DNA of 64,000 nucleotides from Pseudomonadota bacterium. Its GTDB lineage: Bacteria > Pseudomonadota > Gammaproteobacteria > Ga0077536. The position numbers were made by a program, and so were the translations under genes. The notes beneath the pieces are model-generated. The model saw only the letters and a list, made by a program, of their open reading frames with translations, ran no database searches and was not told the DNA's origin. The stretch spans positions 345,981 to 409,980 of the forward strand of contig JADJYF010000004.1 in the NCBI GenBank assembly GCA_016719885.1, written 5' to 3'. This document shows positions 1 through 9,591 of the stretch, piece after piece (position 1 is the first letter of the stretch; every line of letters starts with the position of its first letter).

Positions 1-1453
1 GGCGCGTCCATTCTTCTTCGGCGGCGGGCTCGGCTTCGATGAGCGCGACATCGTTGCGGCGCATGTATTCCAGGCAATCGCTGATCCACTCGACATGCTG
101 CTCGATGGAGATCGGCATGTTGCTCAGCACCGACGGACTGCCGGGGCCGGTGATGGTGAAGAGGTTGGGAAAGCCGTGGCTGGCGAGGCCGAGGTAGGTC
201 AGCGGGCCATCGGCCCATTTGTCCTTCAGCGCCATGCCGCCGCGGCCGCGGATGTCGATGTTGAACAGCGCGCCGGTCATGGCATCGAAACCGGTGGCGA
301 ACACCAGCATGTCCAGCGGGTAGTCATCGGTGCTGGTGCGTAAACTCGTCTCGGTGATCTCGACTATTGGCGCGCTGCGCACATCGACCAGCGTGACGTT
401 GTCGCGATTGAAGGTCTCGAAGTAACGCGTGTCCAGTGGCGGGCGCTTGGTGCCGATGGGATGATCGCGTGGCGTGAGCAATTCGCGCGTCTTGGGATCC
501 TTCACGGTCTCGGCAATCTTGCGTCGCACGAAACTCGCCAGGGTCTCGTTGGCGGCGGCGTTGGTATAGAGATCCTCCCAGGCGTTGAACATGATGGCGA
601 AGCCGCCCTTCTGCCAATCGGCCTCGTAGATGGCCTCGCGCTCCGCATCGCTCACATCGAAGGCCGAGCCCGCTTTCATGGCGTAACGCTGGCCGAGCGT
701 GGTGTGAATGATGCTGTCGTGGATCTCGCGGTAATGGGCCTTGACCTCGTTCCGCTCGGCGTCCGTCATCACGCGGTCGCGGGCCGGAATGCTGTAATTG
801 GGCGTGCGCTGGAACACGTACAGATGCGCGGCGCTCTCGGCGATCACCGGGATGGCCTGGATGCCGGTGGAGCCGGTGCCGATCACGCCCACCCGTTTGC
901 CGCTGAAATCCACGCCGTCCTGCGGCCAGCGCGCGGTGTGGTGCCACTCACCCTGGAAACGTTCGAGACCCTTGAAGTCGGGGATCTCGTAGTCGGACAG
1001 ACAACCGACCGCCGTGACGAGATAACGCGAGGTCAAACGCTCGCCGTTGCTGAGTACTGTGGTCCAGTTCCGCGCAGCTTCGTCGAAGTGCGCCGACAAC
1101 ACCCGCGTGTCGAAAGTGATGTCGCGGCGCAAGTCGAAGCGGTCCGCCACGTGTTGCAGGTAGCGCAGGATCTCGGGCTGGTCCGGGTAGCGTCGCGACC
1201 AGTTCCAGTCCTGCAACAACTGGTCATCGAAAAAGAAGCAATACACCTCGCTCGGTGAATCGCAGCGCGCGCCCGGGTAGCGGTTCCAGTACCAGGTGCC
1301 GCCCACGTCGTCGCCGGCTTCGATCACGCGCGTGGTGTAGCCGCGCTTGCGCAGTTGGTAAAGCATGCCGAGACCGGAAAAGCCGGCGCCGATGACGACC
1401 ACGTCGAGCACGTCGGCGGCGTGGGCCGCCACGGAAGAGGGCGAGGTGGGCAT
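1..1453 (-). CDS. Type I Baeyer-Villiger / flavin-containing monooxygenase (3' end beyond window)
   Basis: The protein would insert one oxygen of O2 next to a ketone (ester or lactone formation) using FAD and NADPH in the cytoplasm; the substrate cannot be read from sequence. The frame runs unbroken from ATG 1453 to the window edge (about 484 residues seen). It shows an N-terminal FAD Rossmann motif VIGAGFSGLG near residue 20, the Baeyer-Villiger fingerprint FxGxxxHxxxWP as FQGEWHHTARWP at about residue 166, and a second nucleotide motif VIGTGSTGIQ near residue 190. The C-terminus is cut by the window, so total length is unknown. The 200-bp gap upstream suggests its own promoter. Family assignment is firm; a cyclohexanone or steroid-type ketone substrate is only a guess. 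Confidence 0.9.
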   Translation of the reverse strand, partial: MPTSPSSVAAHAADVLDVVVIGAGFSGLGMLYQLRKRGYTTRVIEAGDDVGGTWYWNRYPGARCDSPSEVYCFFFDDQLLQDWNWSRRYPDQPEILRYLQHVADRFDLRRDITFDTRVLSAHFDEAARNWTTVLSNGERLTSRYLVTAVGCLSDYEIPDFKGLERFQGEWHHTARWPQDGVDFSGKRVGVIGTGSTGIQAIPVIAESAAHLYVFQRTPNYSIPARDRVMTDAERNEVKAHYREIHDSIIHTTLGQRYAMKAGSAFDVSDAEREAIYEADWQKGGFAIMFNAWEDLYTNAAANETLASFVRRKIAETVKDPKTRELLTPRDHPIGTKRPPLDTRYFETFNRDNVTLVDVRSAPIVEITETSLRTSTDDYPLDMLVFATGFDAMTGALFNIDIRGRGGMALKDKWADGPLTYLGLASHGFPNLFTITGPGSPSVLSNMPISIEQHVEWISDCLEYMRRNDVALIEAEPAAEEEWTR

Positions 1454-1656
1454 GGGGTGTTTTCCTCCGTTGTGCGGGACGGCGATGCCAGGCGCGAGAA
1501 GGCTGGGGAAGGACCGGCACGGGTGGGGCTCGCCCCTGCCGTGTCGTCGTTTGAAAGTAACACCCGCTTAGCAGGCTCACAAGGCGAAGGCCTTGCCGGT
1601 CGGACGCCCATTAGAACGCAGCGAACCAAACGCGCTGCGTTCAAATCGAGGTGTGC

Positions 1657-3069
1657 TCAGTCCGCCAGCAGCCCCGCGTCGCCCAAGCCCCGTGTAATCC
1701 GCGCGCTCGCATCGGCGTCGCCCGCCATCACGCGCACGTAGCCCACGAAGCGCGCCGGCGTGAGGCCCTGGTTGATGGCGCGTGCGCGTGCCACCGCTTC
1801 GCGTGCGCTTTCGGCGTCGCCCAGTGCGCCGCGCGCGGACGCAAGGCACATCCAGCCGCGCGCGAAATCGGGCGAGACGCTGACCGCGTGGTCGAGCAGC
1901 GCGCTGGCCTCGGCATAGCGTTCGAGATTCATGTTGGCGATGCCCTTGAACATCTGCCACAACCACGCGCAGGGATGATCGGGTGACAGGCCGAGGATGC
2001 GATCGGCGATGACGATGGCTTCTTCGGCCTCGGCCACGCTGCCGAACGCCAGCGAGCGCGCGAGGAAGCCCCATTCCATCAGGTCGTGGGGCGAAAGCTG
2101 GGTGCCACGGCGCAGCACTTGTATGGATTTCACACGCTCGCCGAGCTCCACCCACACGCGCCCCGCGTACATCAGCACGTCCGGCTGATCGGCGCCGCGC
2201 TGCAGCGCCTGTTCGATGGCGGCGCGCGCCGCGTGACGGGCGGCCTCGGGATCGGCGGCACTGGCGGTCGAGACGCCGTCCATCAGGAGCGCTGCGTACA
2301 AGGCCTGGGCCAGCGCGTAGTCGGGGTCGAGCTCGGTGGCCTTGCGCGCCAGTTCCATCGCCGCCTGGTTCGCCGCCGGTCCGCGCCCCACCATGTAGTC
2401 GTGGCGCGCACGTTGCGTGAGGCTCCAGGCGTCGAGGTTGCCGGTATCGGGCGGCCGGTTGATGACCTCGGCGCGGTAGGCTTCGCCGCCCAGCGCGGCG
2501 GCCACGTGGCTGGCGATGTCTTCCTGCACGGCGAGGATGTCGGCGATGGTGCGTTCGTAGACCTTGGTCCACAGCACGCGGCCGCTGGCCGTTTCGCAGA
2601 ACTCGGCGATGACACGCAAACGCTCGGCGCTGCGCCGCACGTTGCCGGTCACCAGGTAGCCGACACCGAGACGGGCGCCGATCTCGGCGACCGTGAGGGC
2701 AGTCTGGCGCAGGGCGAAGGAATCGGAGCGCGGCGTGACCATCAGGCGCCCAGCGCGACTCAAGGCCGAGATCAATTCGCAGCTCAAGCCGTCGGCGAGA
2801 TAGGCGTCGTTGCCATCGCTGGAAAGGCTGTCGAAGGGCATGACCGCGACCGGTATGGACGACTGTCCGTGGCCGGGGCGCGCCGGCGTCGCGCTGACCG
2901 CTGCACTGACCGTGGGGGCTTTCAGCGCCGTTGCCGCGCCATCGTCGCGCCGACGCAGCAGCTTCGGCACCGAGTGTCTCGCCAACGGGCTCAGAAACGC
3001 ACCCAGCAAAGCCACGATGCCGGCCATGCCGGACAGCAGGTTCGCGTGCAACTCTATCCACTCTTGCAT
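1657..3069 (-). CDS. Membrane-anchored TPR-repeat protein with FlgO/cyclase-associated N-terminal domain
   Basis: 470 residues from ATG 3069; a longer open frame upstream exists but a hydrophobic segment at residues 9–26 (LLSGMAGIVALLGAFL) fits this start. After a variable linker comes a domain of the kind found beside TPRs in adenylate cyclase-TPR proteins (PVAVMPFDSLSSD, then a DGLSCELISALSR-like stretch). Several TPR-like helical pairs follow to the C-terminus (for example ELDPDYALAQALYAALL). No cyclase or DNA-binding domain is attached, so this is probably a protein-interaction scaffold at the inner membrane. Function unknown. It lies upstream of the monooxygenase gene on the same strand, 203 bp away. 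Confidence 0.75.
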   Translation of the reverse strand: MQEWIELHANLLSGMAGIVALLGAFLSPLARHSVPKLLRRRDDGAATALKAPTVSAAVSATPARPGHGQSSIPVAVMPFDSLSSDGNDAYLADGLSCELISALSRAGRLMVTPRSDSFALRQTALTVAEIGARLGVGYLVTGNVRRSAERLRVIAEFCETASGRVLWTKVYERTIADILAVQEDIASHVAAALGGEAYRAEVINRPPDTGNLDAWSLTQRARHDYMVGRGPAANQAAMELARKATELDPDYALAQALYAALLMDGVSTASAADPEAARHAARAAIEQALQRGADQPDVLMYAGRVWVELGERVKSIQVLRRGTQLSPHDLMEWGFLARSLAFGSVAEAEEAIVIADRILGLSPDHPCAWLWQMFKGIANMNLERYAEASALLDHAVSVSPDFARGWMCLASARGALGDAESAREAVARARAINQGLTPARFVGYVRVMAGDADASARITRGLGDAGLLAD

Positions 3070-3168
3070 GGTGGCGGCCGTCTCTGTCGCGATGAAGCAA
3101 AGTGTAGGGAACGGCGAGGTGCGGCCGCGGTATGCACCGCGCGGGTGGCGGGCGCGGGCGTGGCCGTT

Positions 3169-3197
3169 GTTATAGAGGGCTGGCTGGAATTTGTACA
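3169..3197 (-). promoter_or_regulatory. Possible sigma-70 promoter for the TPR-protein gene
   Basis: Read on the minus strand, TGTACA (3197–3192) and TATAAC (3174–3169) are separated by 17 bases, about 100 bp upstream of the TPR-protein start. The -35 matches consensus at four of six positions. The 307 bp between 3070 and 3376 hold nothing else I can support. Confidence 0.35.
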
Positions 3198-3376
3198 CGA
3201 CTGCTTTCGGCCGTGCCCAGGATTCGAGTCGGGATGGCGCGGAGCGAGGCGCCGCCGCGCCGCCGGTGGCCACGTTCAGCGATGGCCCGCGGCGGGATGC
3301 GCGACGCCGTATGCAGGCGTGGTGCGCGCTTCAGTTCCCCGCTTGCGGTAGCGCAAGCAAACCCTTGGTGCGCGCG

Positions 3377-3754
3377 TCACTGCACCACGATCTGGCCTCG
3401 CCATTCCCTTTTTTCGAGATTGACTTCGCCCTGTATGCAACTCGAGTGCATCTCGGTGTCGGTGTGGAACATGCCGGCACCGTTGGTGCGCCATCGGCCC
3501 GGGCCGACGAATTCATAGCTGCCGTTCCAGGTGCCGGAAAGATTGCTGCCGTCGGCGGGCATGCCGAAGCCGTCGTAGTGCCAGGCGCCGCCCTTGTTGG
3601 CGCCCGCCACCACCATGGTGCCGGCGAAAGGCCCATAGGCACCGGCCTCGCCCTCGACATTCACCGCCGTGGTGAGCATGCCCGCGGCGTTCCGCGAGAC
3701 GGTCATGGAAGTGATGCTTGCGCGAAATTCGATAGCGCCGGTTGGTGTGGTCAT
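3377..3754 (-). CDS. Hypothetical small protein (125 aa)
   Basis: The start ATG 3754 was chosen because a GAGGG ribosome site lies about 8 bases upstream. The protein has no signal peptide or membrane segment. It is rich in Gly, Thr and Trp and its alternating pattern (GTWNGSYEFVGPGRWRTNG) suggests a small beta-barrel; one Cys lies near the C-terminus. I do not recognise the family. It sits between the TPR-protein gene and the molybdenum hydroxylase genes on the same strand, with more than 200 bp on each side, so it is probably a separate transcription unit. Confidence 0.6.
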   Translation of the reverse strand: MTTPTGAIEFRASITSMTVSRNAAGMLTTAVNVEGEAGAYGPFAGTMVVAGANKGGAWHYDGFGMPADGSNLSGTWNGSYEFVGPGRWRTNGAGMFHTDTEMHSSCIQGEVNLEKREWRGQIVVQ

Positions 3755-3961
3755 GGTCGGTCCCTCTCGTTTTTGAATGTTCTTCTGTGTGGCAGGCAAC
3801 GCCGCAGGCGACGAGCGCCACCAGAAAAAAATCGACCACGCGCACGGCAATTACAAGGCAATCAAAAGCGCGGCGGTTCAAGTTTGATGAAACTTTGATG
3901 ACCGAACGCCGCGGCTTGGCGATGATGGGCCCGACGCGCCTGCAGCTGTGAAGACAGGTCG

Positions 3962-6133
3962 TCACCCCTCGAGAAACGTGAAGCCACGCAGACTCGCCGG
4001 GTATTGGTCGACCTCCTGGCCGGTGGCTTGGAACAGGGCCTCGGACAAGGCCGGAATGAACGGCGGCACGCCCACTTCTCCGACGCCGGTTGGATGATCG
4101 AGTGGACTATCGATGAGATAAACGTCGACATCGGGGGTGTGGCGCATCGCGGCTATCGCGTAATCCGTGAAGTTGCTTTGCTTGGCGCGGCCGTTGACTA
4201 TTTCAACCTGTTGGCCGAGGAAGGCCGAGAGCGCGAACGCGACCGCGCTGTAGACCTGGGCCTTGACCAGTTCCGGGTTGATGACCAGGCCGCAATCGAA
4301 GGCCGCGGTCACCCGCTGGAAGTCCAGGCGTGAACCGTTCTTGATGATTTCCACCACGTAGCCGCATACCGATCCGAAAGACGCATGTACCGCCATGCCG
4401 CGGAAGACCTTGGCGGCGGCCGCGGCTTTCCAGTCGGATTCGCGTTCCAGGACGTCGAGCACGCCCATGACGCGCGCGGTCTTGGCCGCCTCTTTGCCTG
4501 CCAACAGCCGACGGCGATATTCAAACGGATCCGCGCCGACCAGGCGCGCCAGGCGATTGATGATGCCTTCGACCGCCGGCCCGTTATGTGAATCCGCCTC
4601 GCCGCGTTGCCAACAGACCGACACCGCGTGGCTGGGGCTATGCAGCTGGTAGTCGACATTGGGCCCGGCGTAGAGGTTGTCCAGCAATCCCTCCACGGAA
4701 AACCGATCGAAGCCGTCGGCATTGGCCGATGCCTCGAAAAACGTGCCCTTGGTGATCGACGCACAGACCACTTTATGCAGCCAATGCATAGGCAAGCCGC
4801 GCGCATCGAGGCCGACGCTGTAGCGGTGCAGTGCCATCGGCCGATAGAGACCGCCTTGAATGTCGTCCTCGCGCTGCCAGGTGAGTTTGATTGGGACGTC
4901 GAGTCCCGCGCTCTGCGCCACCTGCACGGCCTCGACCAGGTAGTCGGCTTGGGGCGAGGCGCGGCGCCCGAAGCTGCCGCCCAGCCATTGGGTATGGATA
5001 GAAATCTTGGCTGCGGGAATGCCGGTGGCCTTCTCGATGTTCGGCACGTCGATACCCTGGAACTGGGTGCCGCACCAGATCTCGCAAGCGCCATCCTTGA
5101 CCCGCGCCGTGGCGTTCAAGGGCTCCATGGGCGCGTGGGCCAGGAACGGAAAACGCATCTCGCCATCAAGACGTTTATCCGCCTCCTCCAGGCGCACGCT
5201 GCCTTGGCGTTGGAAAGACGTGCCCTGTGTGTCGGCGAGCGCGGCGTATTCGCGCCACAGATCGGCCGACGAGACTTTTGCAAAGGCGCCGTCATCCCAC
5301 TTGATGTCGAGGGCGTCGCGCGCCTGCCGGGCTTGCCAATAGGTGTCGGCGATCACCGCCACGCCGGTCGGGATGCGCACCACCTTGCGCACGCCCGCCA
5401 TGCCTTCGGCACGACGGCTATCCACCGCGAGCAACTTGCCACCGAACACCGGCGCATGCGCGATGGCGGCGTGCAGCATGCCGGGCAGCATCACATCGAT
5501 GCCGAACCTCGCCGTGCCGTTGCTTTTCACGAGCCGGTCGAGTCGCGGCATGCCGCGGCCGATGAGCGTGAACTGCTGTCGTTCCTTGAGCTTCACGGCG
5601 GTGGGCGGCGTGAGCGTGGCCGCCTTCGCCGTGAGTTCGCCAAAACTCGCCTGGGCGCCGGTGGCGGGATCCGACACGCGCGAGTTGGCCGCGACCAGGC
5701 GCGCGACCGGCACCTGCCATTGTTCCGCCGCGGCCGCCAGCAGCATGGCACGCGCGGTGGCGCCGATCTCCCGCAGGTATCGCCACTGGCTGCTGAGCGA
5801 AGTCGATGCACCGACCGCGATCACTCCCCAGTCGCGGTGATTGAACGCCGGGTCCAGCGAGTCCAGATGCTCGGCGACGACATGCTTCCAGTCGGCATCC
5901 AGTTCATCGGCCAACACCTGCGCCATGCCGGTATAACTGCCACAGCCGAGGTCCGCGTGCGGCATGATGATGCGCACGCTGTCGTCGGCATCGATGCGCA
6001 GCAGCGCACTCGGCGAGAAAGATGCCGACGGCGTGGGCGCCGCCAGCGCACGGCGCGACGGCATGACCAGGCCAAAGGTCAACACCGCGGCGCCTGCCAG
6101 GAAAGCGCGGCGTCCGAGTTGCAGCTCAGCCAT
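3962..6133 (-). CDS. Molybdopterin-binding large subunit of a xanthine-oxidase-family dehydrogenase (IorB type)
   Basis: 723 residues. Binds the molybdenum cofactor and hydroxylates an aldehyde or N-heterocycle carbon with water. The N-terminus has a twin-arginine signal (GRRAFLAGAAVL followed by an ALAAP-type cleavage region), so the folded complex is probably exported to the periplasm. The body matches the isoquinoline 1-oxidoreductase beta / aldehyde dehydrogenase group, with Gly-rich cofactor segments such as WLGGSFGRRASPQADYLVE, and the C-terminal GVGEVGVPPFIPALSEALF segment that carries the usual active-site glutamate. Its start overlaps the stop of the 2Fe-2S subunit gene by 8 bp, so the two are translationally coupled. 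There is no separate FAD subunit, as expected of this two-subunit group; electrons usually pass to a cytochrome c. Confidence 0.9.
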   Translation of the reverse strand: MAELQLGRRAFLAGAAVLTFGLVMPSRRALAAPTPSASFSPSALLRIDADDSVRIIMPHADLGCGSYTGMAQVLADELDADWKHVVAEHLDSLDPAFNHRDWGVIAVGASTSLSSQWRYLREIGATARAMLLAAAAEQWQVPVARLVAANSRVSDPATGAQASFGELTAKAATLTPPTAVKLKERQQFTLIGRGMPRLDRLVKSNGTARFGIDVMLPGMLHAAIAHAPVFGGKLLAVDSRRAEGMAGVRKVVRIPTGVAVIADTYWQARQARDALDIKWDDGAFAKVSSADLWREYAALADTQGTSFQRQGSVRLEEADKRLDGEMRFPFLAHAPMEPLNATARVKDGACEIWCGTQFQGIDVPNIEKATGIPAAKISIHTQWLGGSFGRRASPQADYLVEAVQVAQSAGLDVPIKLTWQREDDIQGGLYRPMALHRYSVGLDARGLPMHWLHKVVCASITKGTFFEASANADGFDRFSVEGLLDNLYAGPNVDYQLHSPSHAVSVCWQRGEADSHNGPAVEGIINRLARLVGADPFEYRRRLLAGKEAAKTARVMGVLDVLERESDWKAAAAAKVFRGMAVHASFGSVCGYVVEIIKNGSRLDFQRVTAAFDCGLVINPELVKAQVYSAVAFALSAFLGQQVEIVNGRAKQSNFTDYAIAAMRHTPDVDVYLIDSPLDHPTGVGEVGVPPFIPALSEALFQATGQEVDQYPASLRGFTFLEG

Positions 6134-6590
6134 GGGTGCCGGCCTTTGCTGCCTGCCTGATGGCGGCTCGCACCAGTTGGTAGGTGCCGCAACGGCACAG
6201 GTTGGTGATCCTGGCGGCGATGTCGGCGTCGGTGGGATTGGGGATCTCCTTCAGCAAAGCCACCGCCGCCATGATCATTCCCGACTGGCAGTAGCCGCAT
6301 TGCGCGACATTGAGTGCCGCCCAGGCGCTCTGGACGGGATGGAGTGGGGCGGCGGTGAGGCCTTCGATGGTGGTGATTTTCTTGTCGCTGGCGATGCCAC
6401 TGAGCGGCGTGCCGCAGCTACGCGTGGCAACGCCGTCGACCAGCACCGTGCAGGCACCGCACGCCATCACCCCGCAGCCATACTTGGTGCCGGTCAACCC
6501 CAGCGTATCGCGCAGCGCCCACAGTAGCGGCGTGGACGGCGCCAGCTCGACCTCGTGGACCTGCTCATTGACCGTCAGGCGTTGCGTCAT
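6126..6590 (-). CDS. 2Fe-2S small subunit of a xanthine-oxidase-family dehydrogenase (IorA type)
   Basis: 154 residues carrying two 2Fe-2S clusters that move electrons away from the molybdenum centre. The plant-ferredoxin-type N-terminal cluster shows GCGVMACGACTVLVDG with a fourth Cys in RSCGTP. The C-terminal helical cluster shows QCGYCQSGMIM and LCRCGTY. The length is normal for the family. There is no signal peptide; the protein would be exported together with the Tat-tagged large subunit. It is the first gene of the two-gene unit and overlaps the next by 8 bp. Confidence 0.92.
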   Translation of the reverse strand: MTQRLTVNEQVHEVELAPSTPLLWALRDTLGLTGTKYGCGVMACGACTVLVDGVATRSCGTPLSGIASDKKITTIEGLTAAPLHPVQSAWAALNVAQCGYCQSGMIMAAVALLKEIPNPTDADIAARITNLCRCGTYQLVRAAIRQAAKAGTHG

Positions 6591-6672
6591 TGCTCTCTCC
6601 TTGGCGTGATGCGGCGGCCATCAATGGTGGTGAGCCGCGGTCGTGAAGTCGATGGTGTCACGTCGGATTACC

Positions 6673-7869
6673 TCAAGCGCCGCGGGCGATGGCCGCCAGG
6701 TTGTCCGGCGCGAAGAACTGTTGCGGGCAGGTAGCGCCACTCAACAGACCGAGGAAAGCGGTGGTGGCGGTCGGCTGGCTTGCGATCGCCTGGAAGAGCG
6801 CGCGCTCCTGAGTGTCCTGCGCGGCGAAGCCTGCCATCTGCACCGTCATGTGATGACGCGGCACGAGTCGCGCGTCGCGTCGCGCGTGCCATTGTTCGAG
6901 GCCGGCGGTCATGTCCTGCTCACCACGCAGGCCTGCGTCCAGCGCCTGCGTGCATTCGTCGGCGTCGATGAACGCGTCGGATATGCCTTGCGCGGTGCAG
7001 GGGTCTTTCTTGTGCCCGGCGTCGCCCACCAATACCCAGCCGGGGCCGTGGGGTACGCGCAGGAAATTGCGTGTCGAACGCGTTCGCAAGGGTTCGGTGA
7101 GCGTGGCGCGCGCCACTTGTTCGGCGAGCGCCGGGGCGAGTTCCTGAATGCGTGCGTAGTAGTCCACCTCGGCGCTGACCGCGAGGGACTTGTACACGGG
7201 CATGGCCCAATTGACGCCGACCAGCGTCTGCTTGCTTGCGGTCGGTCCCCAGTAGAGTCCGACGCCCGGCCGGGTATGAAAGCGCAGCCGGTCGCTAGTC
7301 AGATCGGCCCAGTAGCTCCACACGGTCACTTGCTGCGCGGGGGCTTCGTGATAGTGCGGCGCGTCGACGAGCTTGGCGACGGTGGACGCCGGGCCGTCGG
7401 CGCCGATGACCATGCGCGCTTGTAACGATCGCCTGTGGCCGTGTGCATCCTGCACGAGCGCGCCGACCACGCGCTGCCCGTCGCGCAGGAGATCGACCAA
7501 GCGGGTGTCCGGCAGGTAGTCCACGCCGGCCGCGATGGCCGCGTCGACCAGCAAGGGATCGATGACGAAGCGTCGCGGACCGAAGGCGCGGGCGTCGCCA
7601 TCGACGGCCGGCGGCGTTCCTTCGATACGCACGAAGCCGAAGTCGAATTCATAGCGATCGAAGCCCGGGCATGCCGCCTCGAGCCGCGGCAGCAGTCCCC
7701 ATCGACGCAGCCGGGCCACCCCTGGCGCCTGCAGAAAATGGGTTGAATGCTTCATTTCCTCGTCCCGCGCCGCCTTGTCCAGCATCAGCACCCGGTGTCC
7801 CTGGCGCGCCAGCAGCATGGCGGTGCTGGCGCCCGCGCAGCGCGCGCCGACCACGATTACATCGTGCAT
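6673..7869 (-). CDS. FAD-dependent monooxygenase / geranylgeranyl-reductase-like oxidoreductase
   Basis: 398 residues from ATG 7869, preceded by a strong GGGGGGAAGGG ribosome site. The N-terminus has the dinucleotide-binding motif VIVVGARCAGASTAMLLARQG, and a second FAD motif GWVLVGDAGHKKDP lies near residue 285, as in p-hydroxybenzoate-hydroxylase-fold enzymes. The GD motif is followed by a C-terminal helical part. The substrate is unknown; relatives act on aromatic or isoprenoid compounds. It stands 82 bp upstream of the molybdenum hydroxylase small-subunit gene on the same strand, so a shared transcript is possible. Confidence 0.8.
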   Translation of the reverse strand: MHDVIVVGARCAGASTAMLLARQGHRVLMLDKAARDEEMKHSTHFLQAPGVARLRRWGLLPRLEAACPGFDRYEFDFGFVRIEGTPPAVDGDARAFGPRRFVIDPLLVDAAIAAGVDYLPDTRLVDLLRDGQRVVGALVQDAHGHRRSLQARMVIGADGPASTVAKLVDAPHYHEAPAQQVTVWSYWADLTSDRLRFHTRPGVGLYWGPTASKQTLVGVNWAMPVYKSLAVSAEVDYYARIQELAPALAEQVARATLTEPLRTRSTRNFLRVPHGPGWVLVGDAGHKKDPCTAQGISDAFIDADECTQALDAGLRGEQDMTAGLEQWHARRDARLVPRHHMTVQMAGFAAQDTQERALFQAIASQPTATTAFLGLLSGATCPQQFFAPDNLAAIARGA

Positions 7870-8173
7870 TCCCTTCCCCCCGACGAAGCCACGGCCCTTG
7901 GCGCGCGTGAACGACACCCCTTACCTAGCGTAGACCACTCATGCGAGTGGGGCGCGGGCGATGGATGGCCGTGAATCTAGAGCGAACATTCGACAAGCCG
8001 ATGGCAGCGGCGGCATCGGATCAGCTCCCGATGGTGATCATTGCTGCTCCAGCTTGAATTCCGCTTCGAGTTTCATCCGCTGGCTTGAGTCATAGGAACT
8101 GATGGCGCCGACGCCGCAGGTCTTTCAACGGCCCGCGCCCAGGGAAAATCTGGGCACCTGGGAGTATTCGGCG
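7870..8173. other. Intergenic region, nothing recognised
   Basis: About 300 bp between the FAD oxidoreductase gene and the RibD-C protein gene, both on the minus strand. No open frame with a ribosome site, no repeat and no clear hairpin was seen. It presumably holds the promoter of the FAD oxidoreductase gene. Confidence 0.4.
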
Positions 8174-8824
8174 TCACTGCCGCGTGATGACCACGTGCGT
8201 GGCGAGGGGCGATGCCGCCTGTTCGGTGCAGGCGTAGCCGAGGCTCGGCAGGTTCACGCCATCGAACAAGCGTTCACCCGCGCCGAGAAGGACGGGCGCG
8301 ATGGCGATATGGAGTTCATCCACCAGGCCTAGGCGCAAGTATTGTTGGATGACATTGACGCCGCCTCCCAGCCTCACGTCCTTGCCGGCGGCGGCCTCGC
8401 GCGCCTGGGCCAGGGCGTCGACGATGCCAGAGGTTACGAAATGGAAAGTCGTCCCTCCTTCCATGACCAACGGCGCCCGTGCGTGATGCGTCAGTACGAA
8501 AACGGGCACGTGGTACACAGGGTTTTCGCCCCACCAACCGCGCCAGGATTCGTCGGGCCACGCGCCGCGCACGGGACCGAACATGTTCCTGCCGAGGATC
8601 CAGGCGCCGATGTTCCTGAAGCCACGCGCGGCGAATTGCTCATCGACACCGTCGCTTGCTCCGCCGTCGCTACCGAGCACCGCTTTTTGGAAGGTTCGCG
8701 TGGAAAATGCCCAGGCGTGCAGCGAGGTTCCTCCCACCCCCAGCGGGTTGTCGAGGTCCTGGTCGGGGCCGGCACCATAGCCGTCAAGTGAAATCGTGAA
8801 GCTCTCCACGCGGAGTCTGGACAT
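8174..8824 (-). CDS. Dihydrofolate-reductase-family protein (RibD C-terminal domain)
   Basis: 216 residues made almost entirely of one RibD_C/DHFR-like fold: the N-terminal SRLRVESFTISLDGYGAG segment, RNIGAWILGRNMFGP, and the closing VDELHIAIAPVLLGAGERLF segment typical of the family. Stand-alone members are NADPH-dependent reductases of mostly unknown substrate. The start is supported by GAGGAAAT six bases upstream of ATG 8824. There are no riboflavin genes nearby, so a role in riboflavin synthesis is unlikely. Confidence 0.85.
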   Translation of the reverse strand: MSRLRVESFTISLDGYGAGPDQDLDNPLGVGGTSLHAWAFSTRTFQKAVLGSDGGASDGVDEQFAARGFRNIGAWILGRNMFGPVRGAWPDESWRGWWGENPVYHVPVFVLTHHARAPLVMEGGTTFHFVTSGIVDALAQAREAAAGKDVRLGGGVNVIQQYLRLGLVDELHIAIAPVLLGAGERLFDGVNLPSLGYACTEQAASPLATHVVITRQ

Positions 8825-9078
8825 GGGATTTCCTCGCTGCGAGTGGCTGGCCGGACACCGTCGAGCCGACGCGTTGAATTCAAGACGTGCAGGCCGAGCT
8901 TACAGCAGGCGCGCTCGGCGAGCGCGCCGGGGACTTGGCGAGCACCAGCCTACCTATGGCGCTGGCCGCAGGAAGGGCCGTCTTCAAGGATGGCGAGAGG
9001 GGCTGTGAGCGCCTGTCGGACAGTCCTCTGATATTGCCGCCCCCGCGTTCTTGCACGAGGCCGGTAGCGGACGCCGAT

Positions 9079-9507
9079 TCACTTGCTGTCCCAGTAATCG
9101 GTGGCCCGCACGATCTGCCCGTCGCGATGCTGGAGGATGGCGGCGCCCCTGACGCTCCAGGCGTCCTTGCCTGTGCCGGCCTTCATGGTCCACTCGACGG
9201 CCGCGGCGTGGTCGCCAATTAAGATGCTGGTCGGCTCGACCGTGACGCCGGGCGAGGACTGCAGGAATTTCGTTGCGAAGGCGCGGACCTCGGTGGGGCC
9301 GGTGGCAAGCTCGCCGGTGGCGACGTCTTCGTAGACGGTGTCGGGCGCAAAGTAGCTCATGACTTCTTCGACCTTGCCGCTCGACCACGCGGCGTAATAG
9401 GCGCGCAGGCGCGCTTCGCTGAGTTCGGCGGCGGTGGCGAGCTGGGCGTTTGCGAACAGCGCAACGCTCAGCGTGAAGCTCACAAGGAATTCGCGGGTGG
9501 TCGGCAT
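9079..9507 (-). CDS. Exported SnoaL/NTF2-like protein
   Basis: 142 residues from ATG 9507, chosen because AAGGAG lies 8 bases upstream and because it begins a clean signal peptide (hydrophobic FLVSFTLSVALFA, cleavage near ATAAEL). The mature part is one NTF2-like cone-shaped domain: RAYYAAWSSGKVEEVMSYFAPDTVYED at the start and AILQHRDGQIVRATDYWD at the end. The fold hosts both enzymes and binding proteins; no catalytic role can be assigned. It follows the HxlR regulator gene by 84 bp on the same strand and may be cotranscribed with it. Confidence 0.8.
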   Translation of the reverse strand: MPTTREFLVSFTLSVALFANAQLATAAELSEARLRAYYAAWSSGKVEEVMSYFAPDTVYEDVATGELATGPTEVRAFATKFLQSSPGVTVEPTSILIGDHAAAVEWTMKAGTGKDAWSVRGAAILQHRDGQIVRATDYWDSK

Positions 9508-9591
9508 GGAGAGTCTCCTTGAAGGTGAGTGCACTGGGGTGGTGACGCTGGTGTATTGCTCCGGCCTGGCGCCGATTGACGGCGCAGGCGT

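Noticed and set aside
3962..6590. CO dehydrogenase or xanthine dehydrogenase proper
   Set aside because: There is no FAD subunit gene and the large subunit has a Tat signal, which fits the two-subunit IorAB/aldehyde dehydrogenase group better.
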